The notes: generated by a model from the letters alone, not told the origin. Positions 1-13,390 are shown, counted from the first letter of the stretch. The stretch: 64,000 bases of DNA from Moringa oleifera (GCA_021397835.1 JAJFZO010000659.1:1612501-1676500), one strand, 5' to 3'. Numbers and translations are program-made.

Positions 1-3000
1 TGAACTCAAGTTTGACTCCTAAAATAAACAAAAACTTGAATGCATGTACAACCTATACGTAAAGTAAAGTAACTAGGCTTTCTTTAGCAAGAGTTAAAAG
101 AAGTTCTAAAGTGTTAAACTTAATTCATTTGGATGTATGTGATTTACATGATTTAGCCCTTCATATATGGTAAAAAATATTTTATGACATTCATAGATGA
201 TGCACTAAGTATTTCTATGTATATTTAATGCAATCAAAAGATAAAATCGTAGATGAATTTTATTAATTGTGTAAAGAGTGATAAAAGAGGTGAATTTTAT
301 AATCTTAGCTATTTTGAGTTTGCTAGAATAATTTGTCAAATAATTGCACCTTACTTCCCAAAACAAAATGATATAATTGAAGAAAAATTATGGTATTAGA
401 ACAAATTATAAATGCCATGTTATCCTATTTGGGTCTAGCAATAGGTATTGGGTAGAAGCCATGTTCACGATTTATTATATTAAATAAAGTTCCAAACGAA
501 AGAACAAAATAATCCTCTATGAACTTTGAAAAATAACGAAGCACAACCTCAACTATTTCAAAATTTGGGGCTGTAAGGCAATAGTCAAGGTGCTTGAGCC
601 AAAAAATAAAGAAGATTTGAATGTGTGTTCCTCAGCTACGCTGAAAATAGCAAAGCATATAGATACATGGTTATTAAATCTAATGACTCATATCCTATAA
701 ATACAGTAATTGATTCTAAAAATGCAATTTTCCAAGAAAATAGATTTAATTCAATTCCAAGTTCCAAGGATAATGTTCATTCTAATGCACATAATCTGAA
801 ATATATTGTTCTTAATAAAGATATATTGGAACATTAAGAACCCAAAAGAAGTCAAAGAGCTATGGAACAGAAAGCATAATGGACTAGATTTCTTTATGTT
901 TCTAGTTAAAGAGACAAAAGAATCTATATAAAGTTATAGACCAATTTGTTATAAATAGAAAGTGATACAAAAATATTTAAAAAGGCAATAAAGTTTCAAG
1001 ATGCCACTTTTTAGAAGAAAGCTATGCAAGAGGAAATGGACTTAATGATGGGGAATAAGATATGAAAATCAGGAAAAAGTTCAAAGCCCATTAGATGTAA
1101 ATGGATTTTCAAAGAGAAATAAAAGTATATGGAACCGTTAATGAATTAAAGGCAAGACTAGTTGTTAAAATTTACACAAAAAAAAAGGCATTGACTATTT
1201 TAATACATATACACCTTTGGTAAAGATTATTACAATGAAAGTGTTATTGGCACTTTTTTCCATCTATAAGTTTATCATTCATCATATGGATGTGAAACTT
1301 GCATTTTTAAATAAAAAAATTAGATGAAAAGTTGTATACAATGCAACTCAAAGAGTTCATTGTTAATAATCAAGAAAAAAGGTCTATAAGCTAAAAAAAG
1401 GTCTTTATATGGACTAAAGCAAGCGCCTAAGTAGTGACAGTAAAAGTTTGATCAAGTTATTCTTACTAATAGATATAAAATGAATGAATCTGATAAGTGT
1501 GGGTGTGGTAAGTTTCTTAATGAAAAATGTGTCATGATTTGTTTATACATAGATGAAATATTAATATGTGATATTGATCTAGATGAGGTACAACACATTA
1601 AGAGTTTCTTGTCTAAAAATTTTGACATGAAAGACTAAGAGATAGTTGATGTCATTCTAGAAATCAAACTAATAAGAGATAGTGAAAGTATAGATTTATC
1701 TCAATCTCACTCAATCTTACTATATAGAAAAGGTATGAAAAAAAAAAATTCAATCACCTTAATTGTCTTTCAATTACTACTCTCTTTGACCAAAACAATA
1801 TTTTATTACCAAACAAAGGTAATCTAGTAACACAACTTGAATATTCAAAAGTAATTGAATGTTTGATGTATGTTATGATATTTACATCAAACATTGCATA
1901 TGTTGTTGGTAGACTGAATTGGTATACAATCAATCCAAGTAAGAACCATTTGGATGTTATCCAAAGAGTATTGAAATACTTAAAAGTAACAATGAATTAT
2001 AGTTTAAATTATAACAGGTATCCTTTAGGTTAGAATGATACACGAATGACAGTTGAGTAACTCATACAAGCGATTATGCTTCAATAAGTGGTTGGATCTT
2101 TACTCTTGATGGAGGTGTTATCTCTTCGACTCCTAGAAATAAACTTGTATTGTCAGCTCCATCATAACTGTAGAATTTATAACAATGGCTGCTAGGAGTA
2201 AAGAGGTAGAATGGCTTAGAAATTTGATGTATGAGATACTGATTTGACCAAAACTAATAGCACTAGTATCCATACATTATGGTAGCTAATCAACACTTTC
2301 AAAGGCATGTAGCCAAGTATATAATGGAAAGTGCGAGCACATTAAACTAAGACATAACTACGTGAAGCATTTAATTACAAATGGAATAATATACATCCAT
2401 AATTTTTATAAAAACTTAATAAAATTTTGCAGATCCTTTGACAAAGAGATTGAAAAATGTATGGTGTAAAAGACATCACTAGGGATGGAAGTCAAGCCCA
2501 TATCTTAAATGATCACTAATGGTAGAAACCCAACTCCCATTAAAGTAGCATCAAGTCTTGAGTTTAATGGTGAAAGTATACTATCAGAGTAATTACAAAT
2601 ACTTGACAATAGATACATTCTAAGGAAAAAAGTATGTCAACCATAAATGAATAAATGAAGAAGGTTAAGTTTTGCTCTTAATGGACCTATAGTATGTATG
2701 TGCTGAAGTGCCCATTATAAGGACACTTTTGATAGAGTCTACCTATACAAGAGTAAAGTGGAGGTGCTTTTTAGAGTTAATGAGTTTAACTCTTAAGGCT
2801 CTCATGAAAAGGATATAAGACATAAGGTCATGTTAGATATGTCATTTATTAAGACATTTAATGGTCTGAGATTTCCTTTGTAAGTTCTGCACGCTTGTTC
2901 TAATGAATACTTAGTTTAAAACTTGTCTACCATTTTATTCAGAATAAGAGAAACTCACTACTTACTAAGTAAGGGTTCAAATCATAAGATACTTTTATTT

Positions 3001-3030
3001 GAAAGCATGTGATTTTTGGAACGATGGGAT
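1..3030 (+). mobile_element. Ty1-copia retrotransposon, 3' part of the internal region (degenerate)
   Basis: Broken reading frames on the plus strand give, in copia order, an integrase core (YFMTFIDDALS near 170-215; APYFPKQNDIIEE near 345-390), an integrase C-terminal piece (FLSYAENSKAYRY at 625-670), reverse transcriptase (KARLVVKIYTKK near 1150; HHMDVKLAFLNK near 1280; KLKKGLYGLKQAP near 1390; YIDEILI near 1540), RNase H (SGWIFTLDGGVIS near 2090; FITMAARSKEVEWLRNL near 2175) and the ADPLTK signature at 2429-2446. Order IN-RT-RH defines copia rather than gypsy. The YVDD-type catalytic box reads YIDE, and there are many frameshifts and stops, so the copy is dead. Gag, protease and the 5' LTR lie outside the window. 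The internal region runs up to a purine-rich stretch just before 3031. Confidence 0.93.
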
Positions 3031-3616
3031 TGGGGTTCATTTTGAAAATGGTGTGAACTTGTAAGGGATTTGCAAAATATAAAAAAAAAATCCTAAAACT
3101 TGTTCCCACAATTGTATCTTTTCGAGCAATGATACCTTTCAATTTGGGTATGTTCTTTTATGAAAATATGTATCTCTTCATTAAAGGATTCACATAAAAG
3201 GTTACATCTCTTTATAAAAAGATATTTCTCCTCACCAAAGTACATGAAAAGGTCTATAAATAGAATCATTCTCTATGCAGATTGAGATACTTTTTTTAAA
3301 CACAAAATTGGCAGGTTTTCTATTCCCAAATCATTTTTTTCTTCTTTTATGCGCAAAAAGAATTGAATAACTATTATTCTGCAAAACTCCAATGTTAGAC
3401 ATAATTGTTAGTGTGCAAAATGAGTCAAGGGTCTTCATTGTATCCTGCAAGGAATTTATTGTTATCCTTTTGCATCTAATGAGATCAAAATTTGGGGAAG
3501 AGGGGAGGGAGCGTGGGGGTAAATTGAAATTAAAACTTAGTATAACCCTACATGCCTCGAGGAGTTTGCACATTTGTCTGTTTATCCTTTTTGTTACAAA
3601 ACCATCACCATCAACA
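3031..3616 (+). repeat. 3' LTR of the copia element (putative)
   Basis: The sequence before 3031 (GATGGGAT) looks like the polypurine tract, and TGGGGTTCATTTTG after it looks like a decayed TGTTGG-type copia LTR start. A TATA box lies at 3255-3262, followed by a pyrimidine-rich stretch. The end is placed at a TCAACA near 3616. No 5' LTR is available for comparison, so both borders are approximate. Confidence 0.6.
3255..3262 (+). promoter_or_regulatory. TATA box of the copia LTR
   Basis: TATAAATA about 225 bp into the putative LTR, in the position expected of the U3/R promoter. Probably relict. Confidence 0.5.
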
Positions 3617-3644
3617 TATGTTTAAATAATTTTCAATATAAGAT

Positions 3645-3938
3645 TTATTGTTTTATGAATTTTTCAAAACTTTGACTATGTGAATTTATACATACATGTA
3701 TATATATAGTATTTAAAAAATTTTGAAACTTTTTGTAACAGTAGCTTGAATACTTTTTGATATTTATGAAAAATTTTAAGTCAAAATTCGTTAAATAAAA
3801 TCTTTAATTCAAATATCTTCAATTTTTTAATTTTTTGATAAAATTTAATTTAATTCAAATTGATGGATTAGGATTCGATTTGTCATTTTTAAAATATGAG
3901 GGTTGATTGCTAACATATAGTAAACATAAAAGTTTTAT
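3645..3938. repeat. 5'-truncated copy of a dispersed AT-rich inverted-repeat element (copy 1 of 3)
   Basis: Shares a long colinear block with 8777-9293 and 35147-35645: a core near TTTTAAGTCAAAATTC, then AATTCAAATTGATGGATTA, and an end reading AACATATAGTAAACATAAAAG. The right terminal repeat is present, but the left half is missing where the copia LTR ends. Confidence 0.6.
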
Positions 3939-4397
3939 GAGACCTTCACCCTTAACATTACTTTAAATTTTTATAAAATTTAAATTTAAAATTTATTGTA
4001 TAATATTCTTAATTTTTATATCTTAATTTTTTTATTTTTTTATAAAATCTAAATTCAATCAAATTAAAAAATAATATATATAATTAATTAAATGATATTT
4101 TGAAATTTAAATTAATTTAATAACTTTTATCTACAAACTAATAAAATTTTATATTCAAATAAATACAAGGTTATGATTCTCATTATAAGTTCAAATTTAG
4201 GGAGTTTAAATTGACTCAATTAAAAATAATTAATCCTTTAACATCCCAAAGCATCCATTATTCATATCTAACATTCAGCATTAGCACTAAGCATTTGTAT
4301 TAAGCATTATATTTTTAACTCTTGATTTCACCTTTCATAATCAATCTTTAACCGTGGCTCACTTATTTTGCAAATAGCCGACTCAACAAAGCTCAAA
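3939..4397. other. AT-rich intergenic stretch, no gene seen
   Basis: Low-complexity AT-rich sequence with no supported reading frame. It separates two inverted-repeat elements. Confidence 0.6.
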
Positions 4398-5027
4398 TAA
4401 AGGTGAGTATTTTATCGATCTATTTGATTTTAAAAATTTAAAAATTAAATTAATCAAATTTATTAAAAAAATAAAATAGATTGAATATTAATAAAAATAA
4501 CTATTTTTGATTAATTCAATTGATAATTAAAAAATTAATTTTTTATTAAAATTAAAATAAACAAAATTAATTGACATTAGATTCACATTAAAAATGTCTT
4601 ATCATTCTACAACTTTAATTAATGTACATATTATCAAATTAAACTTTTACAATAGTTTAATTTTACAAAATACATCAAATATGACATAGTATAACAAGTT
4701 AACAATTACATATATTACACAATGATTTTAGAAGCAACTATAACGATATCTTATGTGCTAGACTTTTTCATCACTCGCATTGTGAAGAAATTTATATTTG
4801 CTTGAAAATAAAATTAAAATTAAGTTAATCTAATAGTAAATTAATAATAAAATAAATATAATACATAATTAAAAATCAATTGGCTCAATAAAAAATTTTT
4901 AAACCAAAAACTGAATTATTAAACTAATTACAAAATCAAATTATTATAAAAAAAATTAAATGAAATTTATTAAAATTAATTCATTCAATCAATTAATTCA
5001 ATTAAAATCGACTCATGCTCACCTTTA
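4398..5027. mobile_element. MITE-like element with inverted termini (hAT-type candidate)
   Basis: The left end TAAAGGTGAGTATTTTATCG and the right end, reverse-complemented TAAAGGTGAGCATGAGTCG, are imperfect inverted repeats. They enclose about 630 bp of AT-rich non-coding sequence. The termini resemble the GGTGAGCA-type ends of plant hAT MITEs. I could not find a clean 8-bp target duplication, so the assignment is moderate. Confidence 0.5.
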
Positions 5028-5679
5028 CACCTTAAAGGTCAAGTTTACTCTTGTTTCACTTTTAGTGTTATCCCATTAGGATCATTTTATCTCTCTAATT
5101 GATGTAGTAAAAATACTTTTTTGAATTATCATTAACAAATGAATATTTTTATTTTAAATTAATTGAAATATATGTAAAAAAATTAAATGAAAAATTTAAG
5201 TAATAGTATATATTCATCAATTAATTATATTACAAATTAAACTTATAATAAAGTAATCTTTACGTTGTCTTATTTTCATTATAATTTTAAATTACTTCAA
5301 ATAAAAATTTATTGATTAATATAAATAAATTTTAAAAAAATAAATTTAATTCAAACAATTATTACATTCACTAATTAATTGTAGTATAATTTAAACTTAT
5401 AATAAATATTACATTATATTATTTTTTTTTTTCAATTTTAAGACATTTTAAATATAAATCAGAATCTTATTTCATGTAACATAAAATACATCATAATATT
5501 AAATATAATAAAAAAATTTAACACCCATAAATATGATATATTTTTATAAATTTCATGGCATAAATTTCTTAAAGCTTTTTTTTAAGCAGGAATAGTGTTA
5601 TACTATTACTCAAATACAAAGGTTACAAAAGTTTAGGGGTAAGATATTAATTCATAGTAGACTACCTGTGTCTTTGACA
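5028..5679. other. AT-rich spacer, no gene seen
   Basis: Very AT-rich with short homopolymers and no reading frame of note. Confidence 0.6.
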
Positions 5680-6960
5680 TTTAGTTTAGATAACTTTTAA
5701 GCAAACTCATTAAGCTTCCTAAAGACATGGGTAAAAGCATAGTTATTACACTTTGATGCAAGGTAATTGATATCCATGCAAACTCCAACCATGCATACAT
5801 TGATTCATTGCCTTTGTAAACTTTGTGAATAGCCATTACATCATCATTCTCTACGATAAGCCTTTTCAATGGTTAAATTGAATTACTAACTTAAGGCCAA
5901 ATCGAATAGCTAGCAAATCGCTCTGCATAGGAAAGCAACCCTATTTATAATTGAAAGAGCACAAAAGAGAAGTTGTCCTTCATGGTCTCTAACTAATGCT
6001 CTTAGTCTGGCAATGCTAGCACTATTTCGAAAAGCAGCATCAACATTTAGTTTGACAAACCTTGATTCTGATGGTTGCCACCTTAGGTTATTATCCATTT
6101 GATCAGGATAGGTTTATCTTGATATCATCATCTCTACCATTCTCTTTGCATCCTAAACAAGCACGACAAGTAATTTGTAGACTTGATCATGGAAGACTAT
6201 ATTCCTATTAAACCATATATCTTCGCATAGAATTAGAAAAACCTCTACCTTTGTAGTTTATGCCACCTGATTTAAAATTCGCTTTCAAGCTTCCCTATCT
6301 GAATTTTTAGTGGCCATGATCTAGGTAAAGTCCAAGCGTAGCTCTGTCCATACTAGTTTACTGAACTTGCATTCAAAGATTATATGGTGTAATGTCTTTA
6401 AGTGAAAGTTGCAAATACAACACCTTATATATACAAAGATGCCTCGTTGGCAACTTGTGCATGATTGGAATAATCCCATGAATCATGCATTAAGTAAAAT
6501 ATTAAGTTTTTTAGAGGTACTTTGGTCTGTCAAATGAGTTTTCAAACTCACTTTTATTTTGTGATAATGGAACAACTTCGCCTAATAGTTACTTTGTTGA
6601 GTAGTATCTTGTTTTTATTAGTTTTTCAAATCAATCTATCATTCATAAGACATATGCTCAGTGGAACAACTTCGCCTAATAGTTACTTTGCTGAGTAGTA
6701 TCTTGTTTTTATTAGTTTTTCAAATCAATCTATCATTCATAAGACATATGCTCAGTGGAATAACAGTGATTGAAGAGGCCACCTCTAAACTAAAAAGTTC
6801 CTTTACTGAGTTAGCAATCCACCCCTTTTTGTCTGCATCAATAAGGCTATTAATTGGCATTCTAATAGGAGGAACACTTACTATGCTGGACGCTCAAGAA
6901 GTAGAACCTCAAGTATCCATTTATTGCACCACACATCCACTTGAAAGCCGTTAGCTATCC
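5680..6960 (-). pseudogene. LINE (non-LTR) reverse transcriptase C-terminal remnant with zinc-binding and RNase H domains
   Basis: Reading the minus strand from about 6960 down gives, in order: a W-rich segment (NGFQVDVWCNKWI), the SLIDADKKGWIANSVKELF and SSITVIPLS blocks that follow the RT in plant LINEs, and an RLIWKTNKN-type segment. A zf-RVT-like part (CNFHLKTLHHIIFECKF) and an RNase H-like domain (WQPSESRFVKLNVDAAF near 6080-6030) follow, with later pieces to 5690. Stops and frameshifts interrupt it, and a 94-bp tandem duplication further disrupts the frame. The RT fingers/palm and the endonuclease are absent. A plus-strand ORF over 6661-6954 is only the antisense shadow of this remnant. 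Confidence 0.85.
6568..6755. repeat. 94-bp tandem duplication inside the LINE remnant
   Basis: Positions 6568-6661 and 6662-6755 are nearly identical (both start TGGAACAACTTCGCC). A few bases of a third copy begin at 6756. Since 94 is not a multiple of 3, it shifts the LINE frame. Confidence 0.92.
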
Positions 6961-7207
6961 TTCGTCTTTATTTTCAAGCTAATTCAATCAAATTCCCTCT
7001 TTAAGTTCTTATCAGTTTCCTCTTAAATTTTATAATTACTAGTTTCCATTCACTTATTTTGATTTTTTTTTATATTTCAAAATGTAATTATAATGATATA
7101 ATGAAGTTATGTACTAACTCATGGATTAAAAAACATAATCAAATTGTACTTTTTATCAATTTGCATTTTGTAATTTCGTGTATATTAATGTATCGACTTT
7201 GAAGTAA

Positions 7208-7210
<3 letters not shown>

Positions 7211-7258
<48 letters not shown>

Positions 7259-7290
7259 CATACGTACGTATGTATGTATGTATATATATA
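7211..7290. repeat. (TA)n/(TATG)n microsatellite
   Basis: A run of AT dinucleotides passes into TATG/TACG tetranucleotides. Confidence 0.95.
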
Positions 7291-8776
7291 AGTAAAAAAA
7301 ATTAAAAGATTCTTAAAGCATCTACATCAGTAATAAAATGGCTAATTTTTAAGAATATTTTAGGTAATCAAAAAATTTCAATACTTATAAATATAACTCA
7401 TTCTTAATATTTTGTTAAACAAAATCTCTCAAGTTTTATTGTCAAGCTATTTTAATAAAATTTCTTCATAAGGTTTTTGCTAAAAAGATAGTAGGTGAAT
7501 CCAAAAACATTTAGTATCGTCACATCACTATCATTACACACAATTCACTATCCATGCAAACAAAATAATTATTACTCAGAATGACTAATTCAAATATTCA
7601 TAAGACCAACCTATATCTATGTAATTCAATTCTAAGAGTTATCGTATATTCATATAACAGTAAATCCAAAAAAAAAAAAACAAATTTTCATCATGAGTTC
7701 AATATAAACTCAAGAATAATCCAAAATGGTTCACGTGAACATACACAACAAGTAAATCCAACCACAAAAAAAAAAAGCCATAAAAAATGTATCTTAGGTT
7801 TTCACTTTTTGCAATGAACAAAAATATTATCAGAAAATAAATTTTAAACAAACTTAAAAATTATAAGATTAGGTTCTCGTCTTAGTTGCCTCTCGATTCT
7901 TATAAAAAACAGAAAAGAAACCCATGAACCTACCAATGGAAGAAAAAAAAGTGAATTGAAACTAGTGAATCATCCACATTATATTTGGAAAAAAAATTTC
8001 AAGGAATCGGTTTAGCTTCATTACCCATTCTGTTACTCGGTCGATTATCTTTCTTGTTGAATACCACCATTCAAAGTATGAAAGTTACCTTCAAGAATGT
8101 CAAAATCTAAATAACTTGTAGAGAAATGAAAGACTTGACATGGTAGAATAAGGTCGTTCTCCCTTAGATTTGGTGGAAAAGCAATTTGTAGTGGAGAAAA
8201 TGGATTTGCAAGGGTTGGCAAGCAAAAGAAAAGAGAGATGAGGGATGATCGCTTGTTGATTGACAGTACAGTGCAATGTCTGTATTGTGTTTTCAGACTA
8301 AAAAGAGGTTTTATCCTCATATGTAAATGAGGACATGATCATTTTCACAGCCAAAAAGAGAGCTGGCATAGTCTTCACAGCGAAAAAAAAGTTAAAAACA
8401 TGTAACTTAATAACGTTATGTTAGTTTTGTGGTGAGAGAATTTTTTTGGGCTACTTTCATCAATTAACTCAAAAATTAAAGAAACCAATCGTCGAAACCC
8501 TTTGAGTAAAAGGTTATATAATCACTTAATACTAATTGATTGAGTATTACATAATTGTAGGTATGCTTATGATATAGAAGGAATTAAATTATTTGTTTAG
8601 AGATTGTTTGGTATTATTTTATATACTTAGGTTAAAAACATATATATTAGTGAGTGTAGGTCATTTTTAAAAAACAACATTTGTAAGAAAGTTAAAAAAA
8701 AATTTACTTTTTATTTTTTTGTGCTTAGAAATAAATTTAAAAATATTAGCTTGCAATAATTGATTTTCGAGTAAAA
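7291..8776. other. Intergenic region, no supported gene
   Basis: Contains poly(A) tracts and an unremarkable 91-codon minus-strand frame (8045-8320) with no recognisable motif. Near 7316 the phrase AAAGCATCTACATCAGT resembles a PIF/Harbinger-type terminus, but no partner terminus was found. Confidence 0.45.
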
Positions 8777-9293
8777 GTTATATAAAACCTTAATATTTAC
8801 TTCATATTATTAATCAAATCCTCATGTTCAAAAAATGATGAATCAAACTTTAATCTATAAATTTAGTGAAAATTGGATCTTAACTCAAATGATATGAAAA
8901 ATTAAAGACCTTTTCTTTGTTGAAATATCTCAAAAATGATCGAAATGAATTTTTCACTTAATTTTAGATCTAACCCTCAAATTTGAATAATTTTTAATAC
9001 TATATCTATTTTTTGTGAAATTTTTAAAATTTTCATAGCATAAATTTAAAAATTATATTTTTGATACTCAAAAATTTTAAAATTTTTTGTGATAATGATT
9101 TGAATATTTCTTCACATCTATAAAAAAATTTAAGTCAAAATTTATTGTATAAGATTTTTAATTTGAATATTTTTAATTTTAAATTTGTTGATAAATTTTA
9201 TTTTAATCTAAGTTAATATATCAGAATTTCATTTATCAATTTTTAAAAATAAAATTTTGATGATAATATAAGGTAAAAATAAGGGTTTTATAA
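8777..9293. mobile_element. AT-rich MITE-like element with long terminal inverted repeats (copy 2 of 3)
   Basis: The left end TATAAAACCTTAATATTTAC and the reverse-complemented right end TATAAAACCCTTATTTTTAC continue as an imperfect inverted repeat for roughly 60-80 bp. The whole block is colinear with 35147-35645. No coding capacity. About 515 bp. Confidence 0.65.
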
Positions 9294-10659
9294 AAATTTT
9301 ATTCTTAAACTTGGGGAAAAATTTATTAGTAAATCATATTCTTAAACTTGGGTAATATAGGGTAAAATTACTCTCTTATACATGTTTTTGTGTTAAAATA
9401 ATAAAATCGAATATTTATTTATAATTTATTAATAATAGTAATAAATAATAAAATTATTTAAAATTATATTTTTAAAATTTAAATTAAAGTACTAAATAAA
9501 TAATTAAGTTTAATCATAAATTTAAAGTATGTAAGATTACATTAATAATTAAAGTTAATAAAATAGTGATAACAAGAATCCCCAAATGAACTTACAAAAA
9601 AAAAAAAATCAAAAATCTTGGTCATTCCTCGAAAATGTGTTGGATCCCTGGTAAATTAAATTCAAAATATATTAACCATTTTGTTAGAATAATAAAATCT
9701 CTTTTCAAAAAAATATAACTTAAAAATTAATGAACACAAAGATGAAAACTTACTCTCTTATAGATTCTTTTAAGAAAAAATAATTAAAACTCCACTAAAA
9801 TGATTCTCCAATAGCAAAAGCGAAAAATTTAAGATTATTAATTCAAATAAAAAATCAAAGAATAATTACAAATCATATCATAAATACATATGCTAGCACA
9901 TACCAAAATAATAATAATAATAATAATAATAATAATTAAGAATAAATTTCAAAGTAGTATAAAAATCGACATGTTAATCAAAGATAAACCATCAAGAGAA
10001 AATAAATATCAAGCATCAAAATAGAAAAACTAACTTGGAACAGATTGGAGGAACATTCCCTCAATATTCACGAAACTACTTCTATTTATTTCAAGTTCAA
10101 ATAGCATCAATTTTATAAAAAGTAAGATAAAAATTATAATTTAAAATTTCATAAATTATCATTAAATTAAAAAAAATAAATTTACTTATATATATATATA
10201 TATATAACCTAAAATTTACATCAACGATGATATAAATTCCTTAAAAAATGTTTAACATGATATATATATTAGATTTTGTTTTCCAATTTTTAATGGCATC
10301 TCATTTGAAATTTTAACTAGGAGCCTCAAATCAGATTATATAGTTAATGTCTTATTAGAAAGTAATATTTTTTTTTTTAATTCTTTCTTTTACAAACCAT
10401 TTAGGTTTCTTTTTGTTCTTGATTCAAACTAAATTGCTCAATAACTTTCGAACTTTGTTCCATAAAAATATCTACTTTCATGTGATATAAATAATTTTTT
10501 TTTTATCTCATATACTTATTTTAACATCTTTATATAGTTTAATATGTGTGGTTATTATATTATTTATATTTTATTAATTATTAATTATTTTTCTCTTTTA
10601 AATATTATGATTTTTTTTTCATAATATTGTTTAAGTAAAAGTCATTTAAAATTTTGGTT
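9294..10659. other. AT-rich intergenic sequence
   Basis: No gene seen. Contains an (AAT)n tract and a short (TA)n run near 10189-10206. Confidence 0.6.
9907..9936. repeat. (AAT)n microsatellite
   Basis: Ten or so uninterrupted ATA/AAT triplets. Confidence 0.95.
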
Positions 10660-12960
10660 TTTGTTGATTCTTCAATCAAGTTTTAATTTTTTGGAAGACA
10701 TTTATTAATTTGAATCTTATCAAAATACTTAAAACTGATAATTATTTAAATTTGAGATTTTTATAATGAATTTTAATAAATTTAAATAAATAGTCAAGAC
10801 GGTATCTTAAAAAAATTCAAAATTTCTTGAATCAAGTTCAATTGAATAAAATTATAAAATTTGTTTCAACACGTTTTGGAAATCCGATTTTGATTAGGAA
10901 GAAAGAGTAAAATTCAAGATATTAAATAATCTTTTATTTTATTATTTATATTAATAATTTAATCTAATTAGAATTTAAACTTCACAATCATTTTGAATCA
11001 AGTCCAATTTGGATCAAATGGATAGATTATAATTTGTTTGAAGTAAATTTTGATAAAAAATAAAGTTTTAAATTATAAATAATTTTTATATTATTAATAT
11101 TAATAAATTAATCTAATTAAAATTTAAAGTTAGGATAGGTTAAAGGGCAAATTGAAAGCAATAAATAGTCAATCAACCTCGTAAAATAATGTAAATTCAA
11201 AATAAAGCTTAACAAAAAATTAACAAGAATTAATAAATTAAAGGTTGTCTGAATGCATTTTGAAAATCAAATTTTGATTGAGAGAAATAGTAGAACTTAA
11301 GATATTAAATAACTTTTATCTTATTATTTATATTAATAAATTAATCCTACTAAAATTTAAACTTCATAATTATTTTGAATCAAATCTAATTTAAACAAAA
11401 TAAATTATCTGAATACTTTTTAAAAATTTTGAAAAGAAAATAATATTCAAAATTTTTATTTATATTAATAAATTAATTTGATTAAAATTTAAAATTTAAA
11501 TAAGTTAGAGAAAAAAATTGAACGCAACAAATTGTTAATCAATATCCTAAGACAAGATTTTCCTTAGGACATTGACTAACTTAAATAATTTAAAATTTTT
11601 AAAAAATTAATTTGACTTCTTTGTCTTAATTTTGAAAAATTAAAAAATTAAAATTTGTTTGAATATGCTTTCGAAAGTCAAATTTTGATTCAAAAAAAAT
11701 TTAAATGACTTTTATTTATTATTTATATTAACAAATTGATCCTACTGAAATTTAAATTTTATAATTATTTATGAATCAGATTTAGTTAGAAAATTAATAA
11801 ATTATGATTTATTCGAATATATTTTGAAATTAAATTTTAATTTAAAAATAAAAAATTAAATTTAAATATATTTATTTATTATTTATATTAATATATTGAA
11901 ATTTACCGTTTAAATAAGTTAAAGGGAAAATTGAAAGGAGTAAAAAGTCAATCAATGTTGGCATTATTGTCTTAAATAATTCAAATTTTAAAAAATTTAA
12001 TTTGTTCTATTTATGTTAATTTTATCCTTTTATATTTAACATGTTGAGTTTTGATTTTTTTTTATAAATGTAAAAAAAATTTAAAATTATGGTCTCAAAA
12101 AATTTAAAATTTTTTGAATGAGGTCTAATTTAAATAAAACTAATAGATTAAGGTTTATTTGAATATGTTACAAAAAATCAAATTTTGATTAGAGAAAAAA
12201 GGAAATGTATTTAAATAATTTTTATCTTATTATTCATATTAGTAAATTAAATAATTTAAATATTTAAAAATTTAATTTGGCCTATTTTGTTAGTTTTATC
12301 CTCTTTTATATTGTAAAAAAATTTAATCTGGCTTATTTATGTTAATTTTGTCCCTTTAAGTTTAAAATTTTAAATTTTAACTTGGTTTTTTTTATAAAGC
12401 TAAAGAAATATTTAAGACATCATTTCAATAAAAATTTAAAAATATTTAAATCAAGTCCAATTTAATAAAATTAATAAACCAAAATTTATTTAAATGTGTT
12501 TTAAAAGTTAAATTTTAATTTAGAAAAATAAAACTAAAAATTTAAATGATTTTTATCTTATTATTTATATTAATAAATTATTTTGATTAAAATTTAAACT
12601 TTACAACTTTTTTTAATTAAGTTTAATTTAAATAAAATTAAAAGATTATAATTTATTTAATTTATTTTAAAAATTAATTTTAATTAAAAAATAAAATTTT
12701 AAATTTTAAATAATTTTTATTGTATTATTTATATTAATTTATTAATTTAATTAAAATTTAAAATTTAAATAATTTAAAAGAAAAATTGAAAGCAGTAAAA
12801 AGTCAATCCACGTCTTAAAATAATATAATTTCAAAAATGAGCTTATCCAAAAGTAACGATAAGACTTATCAAAATGGTGGTCTTGTTCTCTCTAATAATT
12901 CAAAATTTTTAAAAAATTAATTTGACCTTTTCTTCTAAATTTTATTCCTTTTTATATTTT
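10660..12960. repeat. Degenerate composite tandem array, period about 360-430 bp with two half-units
   Basis: The anchor TTATTATTTATATTAATAAA recurs near 10941, 11091, 11321, 11455, 11716, 11876, 12225, 12556 and 12721. A second anchor (AAATTGAAAGCAATAAATAGTC-like) recurs near 11150, 11510, 11925 and 12780. A third phrase, CAAATTTTGATT, precedes most of the long half-units. Copies are strongly diverged. No coding capacity. Confidence 0.6.
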
Positions 12961-13171
12961 TATAGTGTACTCAGTTCGCTTTCATGCATGCAGGTAAATA
13001 CGGCGTCGTGGCATATTGAGTTGGTACGGATCTTTTTTTGGACTGAACTTAGAGTTCACAAATGTTAGGTGCCGCTAGATGCGTTTGACGAATTTCTCAT
13101 ATAAATATCTGAAAAAGAAAAAATTAAAAAAAAAAAGAAAAGAAGAAAAGGTCTACTATTTTCTTTTCCTC

Positions 13172-13234
13172 GAAGAAGTATCAGGAACTGAGGTGAGAGA
13201 AAGCGCGCAAAGAGGAATTTTGGGAGCACTGTGC
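13172..13234 (+). repeat. Direct repeat, upstream copy, in the MYB gene leader/promoter region
   Basis: Starts GAAGAAGTATCAGGAACT and ends CACTGTGC. The same segment recurs 1087 bp downstream at 14259-14321 at roughly 80% identity. Both copies stay open in one frame (FLEEVSGT..R...Q.GIL..LC). Function unknown. Confidence 0.8.
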
Positions 13235-13382
13235 AGAGAGAGAGAGACACTGATAAACCCGCGGAGCTGGTCCTCTCCCATCTTCTTTCTCTCCTGATTT
13301 TACTCTCCTTTTGCCATCTTGTTTTCTCTTTTCAGCTTTGGTTTTGTCGTCAAATTCTCAATATATCCTGTGATTCATTTCA

Positions 13383-13390
13383 TATATAAA
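13383..13390 (+). promoter_or_regulatory. Candidate TATA box of the GAMYB-like gene
   Basis: TATATAAA followed by about 100 bp of CT-rich sequence typical of plant 5' leaders. It lies about 3.1 kb upstream of the start codon, which would require at least one leader intron. The choice is by context only. Confidence 0.4.

Noticed and set aside
6661..6954. 97-codon plus-strand frame with hydrophobic N-terminus
   Set aside because: It is antisense to a LINE coding remnant on the minus strand, and its N-terminus comes from the 94-bp tandem duplication.
7316..8450. PIF/Harbinger MITE suggested by AAAGCATCTACATCAGT
   Set aside because: Only one terminus-like sequence; no inverted partner or 3-bp TTA/TAA duplication could be identified.
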